Positions 1 to 6,105 of a DNA stretch of 9,078 nucleotides are shown here, one piece after another (the stretch's first letter is position 1; each line of letters begins with the position of its first letter). The notes beneath the pieces are model-generated. The model ran no database searches and was not told the DNA's origin. It saw only the letters and a program-made list of their open reading frames with translations. The stretch covers positions 1 through 9,078 of the forward strand of contig CAYRIQ010000029.1 in the NCBI GenBank assembly GCA_964424505.1, given 5' to 3'. Source of the DNA: CAJBLF01 sp964424505. GTDB taxonomy: Bacteria; Patescibacteriota; Gracilibacteria; Absconditabacterales; Absconditicoccaceae. Both the position numbers and the translations under genes were made by a program.

Positions 1-347
1 GTTACTTCAGGAAGATCAATCCCCTCTCTCAAAAGATTTACTCAGACAATAATATCGATCACTCCCGTTCTCAATTTTTTGATAATCTCCCAACGGTCGA
101 TGGTTGCTATTTCGCTATGAAGATAAAACGCTTTATATCACTTAGAGATCAAAAAACTCGTCACTTCTTCAGAAGATTTTTTAGTCAACGTAAGCAAGAG
201 AACTTTACCTTTTTGGGAAATATGTTCATCAAGTTTTTTTAGTAAATGCTCCAAAAAAGCTGGTTTTGTACCAGTAAAATCACTACCCTGCATAAAATCT
301 TTGAGGTTTTTATATTTAGTGAACATAGACGAAAGAAATATAAACAA
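1..347 (-). CDS. uvrB: UvrB, excinuclease ABC subunit B (partial; C-terminal helicase part)
   Basis: UvrB is the damage-verifying helicase-like subunit of UvrABC nucleotide excision repair, acting in the cytoplasm. On the minus strand the translation contains TLTKK, then YLHSEI, DRWEIIKKLRTG and VGVNLLREGIDLPEV, matching the UvrB C-terminal helicase domain (helicase motifs IV-V region) in order and spacing. Two in-frame TGA codons (138-140 and 42-44) fall at glycine positions, before YKAFYLHSE and in VGVNLL, so code 25 is needed. The 3' end lies beyond position 1. The 5' limit is uncertain: 347 is only the nearest in-frame TTG, and the part upstream of about position 290 does not look like the UvrB core. 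The frame stays open further upstream under code 25, but that stretch is hydrophobic and shadow-like. The gene may be truncated, divergent or joined to unrelated sequence there. Family identity is firm; extent is not. Confidence 0.85.
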
Positions 348-458
348 GCATCACTCTATTGTTTTGCTAATTGTTATCAAGAAAAATTGTACTATATTAC
401 AAATGTCTCCGAAGGAAAAATATTTATAAAAAAACTTCCAAACATAATTGCAAAATAA
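300..458 (+). CDS. 3' end of an unrecognised gene (possible fragment)
   Basis: A plus-strand frame ending at TAA 456-458 reads like real protein over its last 40 or so residues: KKYKQASLYCFANCY, then EKLYYITNVSEGKIFIKK and a short tail. Codon choice (many AAA, ATA, GAA) resembles the confirmed genes. The opposite strand over the same stretch translates to a featureless hydrophobic string, as shadows do. No start or family can be named. The frame opens at 246, but its first 50 or so bases are antisense to the convincing part of uvrB, so the true gene body is either missing or this is only the end of it. It could be a misassembly junction, a degraded gene, or a chance frame. Confidence 0.3.
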   Translation, partial: FEVFIFSEHRRKKYKQASLYCFANCYQEKLYYITNVSEGKIFIKKLPNIIAK

Positions 459-475
459 ACAATTTTACGTATACT
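448..475 (+). promoter_or_regulatory. Possible promoter for the surface-protein gene
   Basis: TTGCAA (448-453) and TATACT (470-475) are separated by 16 bases and lie about 80 bases upstream of the ATG at 557. The match to the sigma-70 type consensus is reasonable, but the region is AT-rich and such matches arise by chance. If used, it gives a leader of about 75 nt containing the hairpin and the 8-base repeat described separately. Confidence 0.3.
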
Positions 476-486
476 ATACATAGTTA

Positions 487-526
487 AAAGATTGAAAAGT
501 GAAAAAATGGAAACCTTTCAATCTTT
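487..526 (+). promoter_or_regulatory. Leader hairpin upstream of the surface-protein gene
   Basis: AAAGATTGAAA (487-497) and TTTCAATCTTT (516-526) are perfect 11-base inverted repeats with an 18-base loop. The right arm lies inside the CTTTCAAC-type tandem repeat. No T-run follows, so a simple intrinsic terminator is not indicated. It could be a leader structure for the gene at 557 or a terminator-like remnant for the frame ending at 458. Confidence 0.35.
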
Positions 527-554
527 CAACCCTTCAACCTTTCCACCTTTCAGA
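515..554 (+). repeat. Degenerate 8-bp tandem repeat, five units (CTTTCAAC type)
   Basis: Five consecutive 8-base units can be read: CTTTCAAT, CTTTCAAC, CCTTCAAC, CTTTCCAC and CTTTCAGA. The array ends two bases before the ATG of the secreted protein, so it fills the place where a ribosome binding site would be. No function is evident. Confidence 0.6.
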
Positions 555-556
555 AT

Positions 557-3411
557 ATGAAGAAATATTTCTGAATACTAATAACACTGATTTGACTGCT
601 TTGAACATCGGTACTTGCTACGTATGAAAATTTTTCCAATCAGATTCAAACCATGGGATTAGATATACAAAAAATAGAGACACAAGACAACATCTCTCGT
701 TATGACCTTGCTAGATTACTCAATACAGTAGAATGCAAAGACTGTATCTATCCCAGTCAAGACATGATAAATAAATACGTACAAAACTTTTGGTCTACAT
801 TTACCACAACAGCAGGTAAAGATTTTGATGATATTACCTTTTGATGAGGACTATATAACAATCTTTCATATTATTATTGTGTAGCTTACGTAGGAGACAA
901 TACCTATATGAGATGATATCCCAAGTATACAAGTCCTATATGTGGTGGACAATTTTGTGGTACAAAACAAACCACAACTGCAGAATTTATTCAAGTAGTC
1001 ATAAATATTCTAGCAAAATATATATATAAAGATCTAAGCCTCAATCGAAAAGAAGTTAATACATGGATTTCCAAACTAAAAGCAGATAGTTATGAAGCAA
1101 AAAATTTTACTATTGATGACAAAAAAATTATTGCTACAAAAACCAAATCATGCGAGNNNNNNNNNNCGAGAAATCCTGCATACTTCAAAATGCCAGTGAA
1201 GTAAATCTCTATCTAAAATATTGTATGTTCAATATACAACAATGCAACATGCAAGAAATTGGAAAAATAAAACAATGATATTGGCCAATTGCAGAGCTAA
1301 ATACACTCTACAATCAAAATATAATAAATATAGATCAAACTCAACGAAAAACCATTGATAAAAATATTGACGGGAAAACAGTAGCAGAGACATTAGCTAA
1401 ACTCAATGAAGAAATAAATTGTACATTTACCAACGACTACGATTGTGACGGTAAAGACAATGCCTATGACAACTGTCCAAACCATTACAATCCAAGTCAA
1501 AAAGATACAGATACAGATAAAATAGGTGACGTCTGTGATGATGATATTGATAATGATACCATAAAAAACCCTATAGGCATAGTAGACGAAGAAGGAAAGA
1601 TAGACATTGCAAAACGAAATCAAAATAGTGACAACTGCATATTTACCATCAATACATGACAGGAAGATGAAAATTGAAACCGTATTGGAGATGCTTGTGA
1701 AAATAAAAACTATGAAATAGGATTGTATATTAATATAGATAAACTTGAAGGGACAGCACCCGTTACGACGACATTTACTGCAATACATGAAGGTAATATA
1801 TATGAGATCCTCCGAGATTTTGGAGATAACACACAAGGTACATGATCATCAATTACCCATACATTTACCACACCCGGGATGTATAATGTACAAGCTACAA
1901 CAAAAGAAAACGACAAGTTGACAGCAGAAGTCATAGTTATTGTTTGAGGCCAAAAAGAACCGACCACATCATTACAAGCGAGAGCAAACAGTATAGGATG
2001 AATAAACAATATGGAAAGCACGTTATCCGCTATAAATATGGGAGAATTCGATGAAATAGAACGAATATTTCCTAGAGAAACTATACACCTCAAAAAAACA
2101 CCAAATCAAAACGTAAAAAAAATATTTAAAGAATCATGAGAAAATCCAGTACTCGTAAAATGATACAGCAATGGAAAACTGATAGGTATAAGTTATTTTA
2201 CGATAGGGATAGATACAGGAAAATGAGCAATACTCAGAAGCAGTAGTACCAATCCTGAAATCAATCAATCAGTACTTTTTGATACAAAAACATACAATCT
2301 TAGACAAGAAGATATTATTAAAGTTACTTGGGATTTTGGCGATGGTAATACTATAAGCAATACCACACTGACATTAGAACACACGTACATACAACCATGA
2401 AAAAAGGTAATAACACAAACTATTACATGTTCCGATGGCACAAAACTCACCAATAGCATCACTCTATATATTACCGACAAAACGCTAGCAACATCATATG
2501 CATTACTTATGATACCCTCTACACTTACAGCAAACATAGGACAAAAAATACAATTTTCCACATTCATTATAGGGACATTATTTACAGCACCTCGCATACA
2601 AATAGCAAAATTTTGAGACAATATAACACAAAAAACAATATGAACAGCAAAAATGCAAAATATATTGACGCATACATACCAAAAAAATTGAATACTGACC
2701 CCAGAAAATAGCATATATATAAACCAATGTACATACCTCAACAACAAAGCAACTATCACTATCAAAGATACAGATAGTTGTTTAGTGGCAAAGATACAAG
2801 GGACATTAAAAAAATATAGATGTGACTGAGATAAAGATGGGATCCCCGATCTATGTGATACAGATATCGATGGAGACGGAATACAAAATTTGCTCTGATT
2901 AATAAATTTTGAAAATAAAGATTGTTCTTATACAAGCGGAAATCTCAACCAAGATATACTCACAAAACACTTCCAAAGCATTTGTTCTCTCGATAACGCA
3001 CCATTTGATACAAATATAGATCAATTAGATCTCAATCAAGATGGTATTGGAGATAAAGATACAACAGTGAATATATGAAATAATGAAATTATAGATAGTG
3101 ATGGCGACGGAATACCAGACAATCAAGACCTTTGTCCAACTATACAAGAAACATGGAATGGTATAACGGATGAAGATGGATGTCCAGAAATAGGACAAGA
3201 ATTATGATGTATTCAACAATGATGACCATTACTATGAACAACCAACTACAATCTCATTGTAAAACCTACAGAATGCAATCAGTGCCCTTGCCAATTTTCT
3301 GATTTTTCAAGTGATATTACCAACGACGATCAAATAAGAGCTATTTTACAAGACAAGAAAAAAACAACCCAGTATAAGTTTTCTTTACCATGGATTGTTG
3401 ATATGCAATAA
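557..3411 (+). CDS. Secreted modular surface protein with SLH-like, thrombospondin type 3 and PKD domains
   Basis: With TGA read as Gly and the N gap closed (see findings), this is one frame of 946 residues. Residues 1-21 are a signal peptide (MKK, hydrophobic core, ending SVLA) with three UGA glycines. Residues about 35-160 resemble SLH domains: a DFDDIT motif, a Tyr-rich YYYCVAYV segment, then TTTAEFIQVVINIL. TSP3-like calcium repeats follow at about 291-329 (DNCPNHYNPSQKDTD, then DVCDDD) and 351-377. Three PKD-like beta domains centre on FGDN at 417-420, FGDG at 589-592 and FGDN at 681-684; the last glycine is UGA. More Asp-rich repeats lie at 751-770, 820-830 and 842-875, including DSDGDGIPD. 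A Cys-rich stretch (about 881-915) precedes the end. TSP3 repeats bind calcium and PKD folds mediate extracellular adhesion, so a cell-surface or attachment role is likely. There is no C-terminal membrane anchor. ATG 557 is chosen for the signal peptide. Confidence 0.9.
1157..1166. other. Assembly gap of 10 Ns, probably zero or negative length
   Basis: The sequence before the Ns ends in CGAG and the sequence after them begins with CGAG. Merging these four bases removes 14 positions and joins the upstream frame (through KSCE) to the downstream frame (KSCILQN) without a shift. The gap therefore looks like an unmerged contig overlap rather than missing sequence. Confidence 0.75.
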
Positions 3412-3421
3412 GTTTTGATCT

Positions 3422-3441
3422 AAGCTATTATTCAATAGCTT
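3422..3441. terminator. Bidirectional hairpin between convergent genes
   Basis: AAGCTATT (3422-3429) and AATAGCTT (3434-3441) form a perfect 8-base stem with an ATTC loop. It lies 10 bases past the stop of the surface-protein gene and overlaps the last codons and stop of the ferredoxin gene on the other strand. A symmetrical position between convergent genes suggests a shared transcription end, although no long T-run follows on either strand. Confidence 0.45.
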
Positions 3442-3601
3442 GTACAGGACAAGCAGCTTTTGCCTGTTCATATGTAGCTTGTTCTTCTGGAGTTTCAGGT
3501 TGTTTGACAACAACAGCAGGTATACCTTGTACACTAAAAAGTACATCAGAAAAGGTTTGGCACAAACCACATCATATACAATTATTGTTTATTTTTTTCA
3601 T
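3428..3601 (-). CDS. Small single-cluster [4Fe-4S] ferredoxin
   Basis: The 57-residue product begins MKKINNNCIGCGLCQ and ends KAACPVQAIE. The pattern CxxCxxC followed about 40 residues later by CP is that of a ferredoxin carrying one [4Fe-4S] cluster, an electron carrier in the cytoplasm. The first glycine of CIGCG is encoded by UGA, so the protein is invisible under the standard code. The central part (SVQGIPAVVV, then a Pro/Glu-rich segment) fits the single-cluster ferredoxin fold, in which the second cluster site of bacterial 2x[4Fe-4S] ferredoxins is missing. It is the last gene of the minus-strand cluster, 40 bases after the four-helix membrane protein. Its redox partner cannot be seen here. 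ATG 3601 gives the normal N-terminus for such proteins. Confidence 0.85.
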
Positions 3602-3641
3602 ATTCACATATACTACCAAATAAAATTATTTTCTATAATTT

Positions 3642-4247
3642 TTAAGATTGCTGATCTTCATCTTCTTCATCAAAAAGTCCCTTAAATGATTTTTTATGCT
3701 GGATTTCCTGCATAGCATCCTCATCCACCACATTGACGATCTTGGTTTTATTTGCATGTTCTTTAGAATGTTTAAGTACAGAAATAAGAGTCAATACCAG
3801 TCCAAAAAGTAAAAAAAGTTGTATGAAATAATAAGATCACGTCACTTTAATAGTTTGTGTACTTGTACCCACAATACCAATAGCATCACCTATTCCAAAA
3901 AAAGCAGTAGCAATAATCCACAAAAATCCAAAATTAAATAAAGAATCATTTTCTTTAAATCCGAAATACCCTATCACAAAATTTTTAAATTTAAAACTCA
4001 TATTTCGACTCAATAATATTGCAACACTTATACAAATAATTACTAAACTTTTAAGTAAATGAGTATTCAATAACCAAACAGAATGAGAAACATCATTTAC
4101 CGGAGCGATTTTAATCAGAGGCAACACCACAAGAAAAAACGAAAGTGCCCAAAGATAAAGAACAAAAACTTTTTGATGTTTAGTGAATCTTCAAAATTTT
4201 TGAGCAAATCTTGAAATTCTTTCAGAGAGATTAAACTTTTTTTGCAT
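3642..4247 (-). CDS. Four-helix membrane protein of unknown function
   Basis: The 201-residue product is not recognised. After a basic amphipathic N-terminus (1-26) there are four hydrophobic segments at about 27-46, 65-81, 103-127 and 138-158. A charged, soluble C-terminal tail follows, ending in an acidic DEEDEDQQS run. UGA encodes Gly19 and Gly137; under the standard code only a middle piece survives. ATG 4247 is the natural start, preceding the basic segment. The gene lies between a two-helix membrane protein (86 bases upstream) and the ferredoxin (40 bases downstream) in the same orientation, so co-transcription is plausible. The topology suggests an integral inner-membrane protein with a cytoplasmic or periplasmic acidic tail; no catalytic motif is evident. 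Confidence 0.7.
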
Positions 4248-4333
4248 CTCAAAAAAGAAAAATTAAAAACGTAGACAACGATACCATAATGATTTTTCTT
4301 AGATTTTCAAACTCATTTACTGTATCAGCTTAG

Positions 4334-4777
4334 TTAGAGATTATACGCATCATCAGTAATAGGTTGAGGCATTTGCGTATTTGAACTATCAATGTTTTCA
4401 TAAAATTCGCCACGATATTCACTATTTTTTTGACTTTGCGTAATCACATTGCCCAAAGAAAACAATCCATTTACAAGTTCACCAACTCTACCAAAAACAT
4501 TTTTTGGTGTATAAGTATCATATTCTGGGACTTTCATCCGACGTAAAACAGTAGGCACAAGAAACAAAAGCAAAATAGTCAATACTACACCAATAATCAT
4601 AAATCTGATACTATTCCATCACTTTTTTTTATTTTCTTCTTTACTATGAGAAAAAACGAACATAATGATTGCACGAATAAATGTATAAATACATCATACA
4701 ATCACCAAACTCACTACTAAAGCTAGCACAGTTAAAATGACATTTTGAAAATCAGCATTAGAATAGACAGCATTCAT
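4334..4777 (-). CDS. Two-helix membrane protein, possibly VirB2/TrbC-like
   Basis: The 147-residue product starts MNAVYSNADFQ and has two hydrophobic segments: about residues 10-42, and about 63-85 (RFMIIGVVLTILLLFLVPTV). They are joined by a short polar, basic loop, SHSKEENKKKGWNS, whose glycine is UGA. Two helices separated by a lysine-rich loop are common in small VirB2/TrbC-like pilin-type proteins of CPR bacteria, but the C-terminal tail of about 60 residues is longer than in those proteins and no specific motif confirms the assignment. A stop in this frame at 4844-4846 bounds the gene upstream. The gene follows rpsP by 85 bases on the same strand. Membrane location is well supported; function is unknown. 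Confidence 0.65.
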
Positions 4778-4862
4778 AATCAGCGAAGAAAATCGAATAA
4801 AATAAGATGCTAGCAACCCCAAACAATAATAAAAGAGAAGCCTCTATAAATAGAAAATCTGA

Positions 4863-5162
4863 TTATTTCTTCTCTTCTTTTTTTGTTATTCCTTTTCTTT
4901 CTCTATGTTCAAAAAATTTACTAAAAAACTCATTTTTTGTTTCTTTCAACAAAAGTTTTGCTACTCTTTCTGAAGGTTGCGCTCATTTATTGATCCATGA
5001 GATAATACTGTCTACATTGGCAGTAAATTTATGTTGGATAGGATCATATGATCACAATACTTCTTTATATCAGTATTTTACTGGTTTTGTATGCTCAGAA
5101 AGAACTACTCTGTACACTGCTAAATTTTTTCTTCCATGTCTGGAAAGTCTAATAACTAACAT
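4863..5162 (-). CDS. rpsP: 30S ribosomal protein S16
   Basis: The 99-residue product begins MLVIRLSRHGRKN and continues with AVYRVVLSE, EVLGSYDP, WINKGAQPSERVAKLL, the standard S16 signature from start to core. S16 is a small-subunit protein needed for 30S assembly. Three glycines (in KYGYKE, VLGSYD and NKGAQP) are encoded by UGA, in positions where the family is usually Gly. The C-terminal 25 residues are a Lys/Glu-rich extension, as in many S16 proteins. It lies 50 bases after rpmG on the same strand. No Shine-Dalgarno sequence precedes ATG 5162, but the N-terminus fixes the start. Confidence 0.95.
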
Positions 5163-5212
5163 AATAAATGTATAAAAAAATTAAAAATATTAAATTGATA
5201 GAAACACGATAA

Positions 5213-5386
5213 TTACTTCAATTTTTCTCTTGAAACATGTATAGTTTTTTTCTTGTCTTGTTTGCAATACTTTTGCAATTCTAGTTTTTGAGTGGTTGTT
5301 TTGTTGATGCTAGTGTGATAATTAGTCTTTCCACAGTCTTTACATTGCATAGCAACAGTAATTCTTCATCACTTTTTTTTGGCCAT
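5213..5386 (-). CDS. rpmG: 50S ribosomal protein L33
   Basis: The 57-residue product starts MAKKKGGRITVAMQC and contains CKDCGKTNYHT, NKTTTQKLELQKYC, matching bacterial L33 in length and order. L33 is a small large-subunit protein near the tRNA exit site. The Gly-Gly after KKK is two consecutive UGA codons. Zinc-binding L33 types carry two CxxC pairs; here the first (CKDC) is complete but the second has only its first cysteine (YCKQD), so tetrahedral zinc binding is probably lost or altered. It is the first gene of the minus-strand protein cluster, followed by rpsP after 50 bases. Confidence 0.92.
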
Positions 5387-5458
5387 AAGAATAAGATAAT
5401 AATAAATAAATATATATTTTGAATGACGGATTTACGTAATGTAACACTGGACACAGTA

Positions 5459-5473
5459 CCAACCTTTGGTTGG
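5459..5473 (-). terminator. Hairpin at the end of the tRNA-like array
   Basis: CCAACC (5459-5464) and GGTTGG (5468-5473) form a perfect 6-base stem with a 3-base loop. The hairpin directly abuts the truncated last tRNA-like copy, on the downstream side with respect to the minus-strand tRNA genes. A second small inverted repeat (ACTG/CAGT, 5446-5457) lies just beyond it. It may mark the 3' end of the tRNA transcript, but there is no T-run. Confidence 0.35.
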
Positions 5474-5555
5474 CTCCCGACCTTCCCGATGTATCGGGAC
5501 GCTCTAACTTGCTGAGTAATGTATCTCTAATACTTTGGCTCCAGGGAGACTCGAA
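5474..5555 (-). repeat. 82-bp tandem repeat, unit 1: truncated tRNA-Met-like pseudogene
   Basis: Read on the minus strand, this unit keeps the tRNA-Met D-arm region (CTCAGCAAGTTAGAGC) and the start of the variable/T region (AGGTCGGGAG). The anticodon arm is replaced by the palindrome at 5484-5499. The unit is followed at exactly 82 bases by unit 2. This left copy loses the T-loop and acceptor 3' strand, ending instead at the CCAACC hairpin. It cannot form a tRNA. Confidence 0.8.
5484..5499. repeat. 16-bp palindrome, copy 1
   Basis: TCCCGATGTATCGGGA: 7-base arms TCCCGAT/ATCGGGA around a GT centre. It occupies the anticodon-arm position of the truncated tRNA-like copy in unit 1. Confidence 0.9.
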
Positions 5556-5637
5556 CTCCCGACCTTCCCGATGTATCGGGACGCTCTAACTTGCTGAGTA
5601 ATGTATCTCTAATACTTTGGCTCCAGGGAGACTCGAA
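5556..5637 (-). repeat. 82-bp tandem repeat, unit 2: tRNA-Met-like pseudogene
   Basis: This is identical to unit 1 across the core. With the adjoining bases from 5536 it supplies a tRNA-Met-like body that has a complete T-arm and acceptor 3' strand. The palindrome at 5566-5581 stands where the anticodon arm should be, and the acceptor 5' strand has been replaced by the flank AGAGATACATT. The right end of the unit (5618-5637) is already the 3' end of the intact tRNA-Met, so the duplication reuses the real gene's tail and trailer. Confidence 0.8.
5566..5581. repeat. 16-bp palindrome, copy 2
   Basis: This copy has the same arms and GT centre as copy 1, exactly 82 bases away, in the second tandem unit. 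Confidence 0.9.
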
Positions 5638-5691
5638 CTCCCGACCTCGTCCTTATGAGAGACGCGCTCTAACCTGCTGAGCTACAGAGCC
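5618..5691 (-). tRNA. tRNA-Met (anticodon CAU), elongator type
   Basis: The 74-nt minus-strand sequence folds as a complete tRNA. The acceptor is GGCTCTG/TGGAGCC with two wobble pairs, the D arm is GCTC/GAGC, and the anticodon arm is CGTCT/GGACG around the loop CTCATAA (anticodon at 5655-5657). The T arm is GGGAG TTCGAGT CTCCC, and the discriminator is A. CCA is not encoded. The G1-C72 pair rules out an initiator tRNA. CAU could also be the lysidine-modified Ile2 tRNA, but the body resembles elongator Met. It is the only intact member of a family of five related sequences here. Confidence 0.9.
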
Positions 5692-5698
5692 ATAAAAT
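5665..5698. repeat. 34-bp direct repeat, copy A (5' half of tRNA-Met plus flank)
   Basis: This stretch covers the tRNA-Met D arm, acceptor 5' strand and seven flanking bases (ATAAAAT on the plus strand). It recurs identically at 5730-5763, an offset of 65 bases. The shared flank shows that the copy was made from the gene's own locus and not from a mature RNA. Confidence 0.85.
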
Positions 5699-5705
5699 TT
5701 CATAC

Positions 5706-5756
5706 CCCGACCTTCCCGATTTATCGGGACGCTCTAACCTGCTGAGCTACAGAGCC
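5706..5756 (-). pseudogene. tRNA-Met-like fragment between the GIY-YIG gene and tRNA-Met
   Basis: On the minus strand it begins GGCTCTGTAGCTCAGCAGG, identical to tRNA-Met through the D arm. It then has the palindrome at 5714-5729 in place of the anticodon arm, and ends after AGGTCGGG with no T-loop or acceptor 3' strand. Its first 10 bases (GGCTCTGTAG) include the last two codons and TAG stop of the nuclease gene. Confidence 0.8.
5714..5729. repeat. 16-bp palindrome, copy 3
   Basis: Same TCCCGAT/ATCGGGA arms with a TT centre. It replaces the anticodon arm of the fragment downstream of the nuclease gene. Confidence 0.9.
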
Positions 5757-5763
5757 ATAAAAT
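5730..5763. repeat. 34-bp direct repeat, copy B (5' half of tRNA-Met plus flank)
   Basis: Identical to 5665-5698, including the ATAAAAT flank beyond the tRNA end. It contains the 3' end and stop codon of the GIY-YIG gene. Confidence 0.85.
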
Positions 5764-5989
5764 CTTCAATGGTTTTTTTACTTTTTTGTTTTTTTAACCA
5801 CAATTCTTTTTCATGTGCTTCTTCTCTTGTAGTGAATGTTTTATAATACAAAAGTTGTAATGGCTTATTATATTTTGTAGATGCAACTTTTCCTCTTTGA
5901 TGTTCAATAAATCTTCTTTCTACATTGTTGGTGCTTCAGATATAATATTTTCAATTTCTCATTTCAAGAATATATACATATCAGAGCAT
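5747..5989 (-). CDS. Small GIY-YIG nuclease-domain protein (YhbQ/UPF0213-like)
   Basis: The 80-residue product is a complete single GIY-YIG domain: YVYIL (residues 4-8, the GIY strand), then KYYIGSTNNVERR (14-26, YIG plus the conserved Arg), H30, and EKELWLKKQK (60-69) with the likely metal-binding Glu62. Gly3, Gly13 and Gly18, the last being the YIG glycine itself, are UGA codons. Such stand-alone domains cut or process DNA in repair or mobile-element contexts; most of the family is uncharacterised. The unusual point is position. The gene is bounded on both sides by tRNA-Met-like fragments with palindromes, and its last three codons (Met-Ala-Leu) and TAG stop overlap or abut the copied tRNA 5' end. 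ATG 5989 is the first in-frame start directly before the domain. It could be a resident housekeeping-type gene into which repeats were inserted, or the enzyme of a mobile unit. Confidence 0.88.
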
Positions 5990-6023
5990 ATATCATCATG
6001 TTAATATTTGAAACTCCCGACCT

Positions 6024-6039
6024 TCCCGATGTATCGGGA
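6024..6039. repeat. 16-bp palindrome, copy 4
   Basis: TCCCGAT/ATCGGGA arms with a GT centre, in the anticodon-arm position of the fragment upstream of the nuclease gene. Confidence 0.9.
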
Positions 6040-6051
6040 CGCTCTAACCTG

Positions 6052-6082
6052 TAACGAAGTGGAATCCCGATCTATCGGGAAG
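6052..6082. mobile_element. 31-bp insertion carrying palindrome copy 5
   Basis: Compared with the intact tRNA-Met, 31 bases are inserted into the D loop. They consist of TAACGAAGTGGAA, the palindrome TCCCGATCTATCGGGA (6065-6080) and two bases. No target-site duplication longer than one base is visible. The clean boundaries against an otherwise identical sequence show that this palindrome can be gained or lost as a discrete short unit, like REP or MITE-type elements. Confidence 0.6.
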
Positions 6083-6105
6083 CTGAGCTACAGAGCCAAG
6101 ACATT

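Larger units (their letters stand above)
6012..6097 (-). pseudogene. tRNA-Met-like fragment with two palindromes, next to tRNA-Ser
   Basis: On the minus strand it starts GGCTCTGTAGCTCAG, identical to tRNA-Met, and is interrupted in the D loop by a 31-base insertion (6052-6082) carrying a palindrome. It resumes with CAGGTTAGAGCG, has a second palindrome in place of the anticodon arm (6024-6039), then AGGTCGGGAGTT, and diverges within the T-loop. It lacks the acceptor 3' strand. It begins 8 bases after the end of tRNA-Ser. Confidence 0.8.

Noticed and set aside
1393..2765. Long minus-strand open frames (1393-1836, 1710-2093, 2265-2765)
   Set aside because: They are antisense to the surface-protein gene, give Val/Ile/Phe-rich strings with no family features, and the plus strand has clear PKD and TSP3 motifs.
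4807..5175. Plus-strand open frame of 122 codons
   Set aside because: It is antisense to rpsP, whose S16 identity is unambiguous, and extends slightly past both ends of it by chance.
5446..5457. ACTG/CAGT inverted repeat as a separate terminator
   Set aside because: A 4-base stem with no T-run is too weak to stand alone; it is noted only beside the stronger hairpin.
5618..5691. Initiator tRNA-fMet
   Set aside because: The acceptor begins with a paired G1-C72 and lacks initiator features, so elongator Met (or Ile2) is preferred.
5474..6097. Repeats considered as a CRISPR array
   Set aside because: The repeated parts are tRNA-Met-derived and irregularly spaced, there are no unique spacers of constant length, and no cas genes are present.
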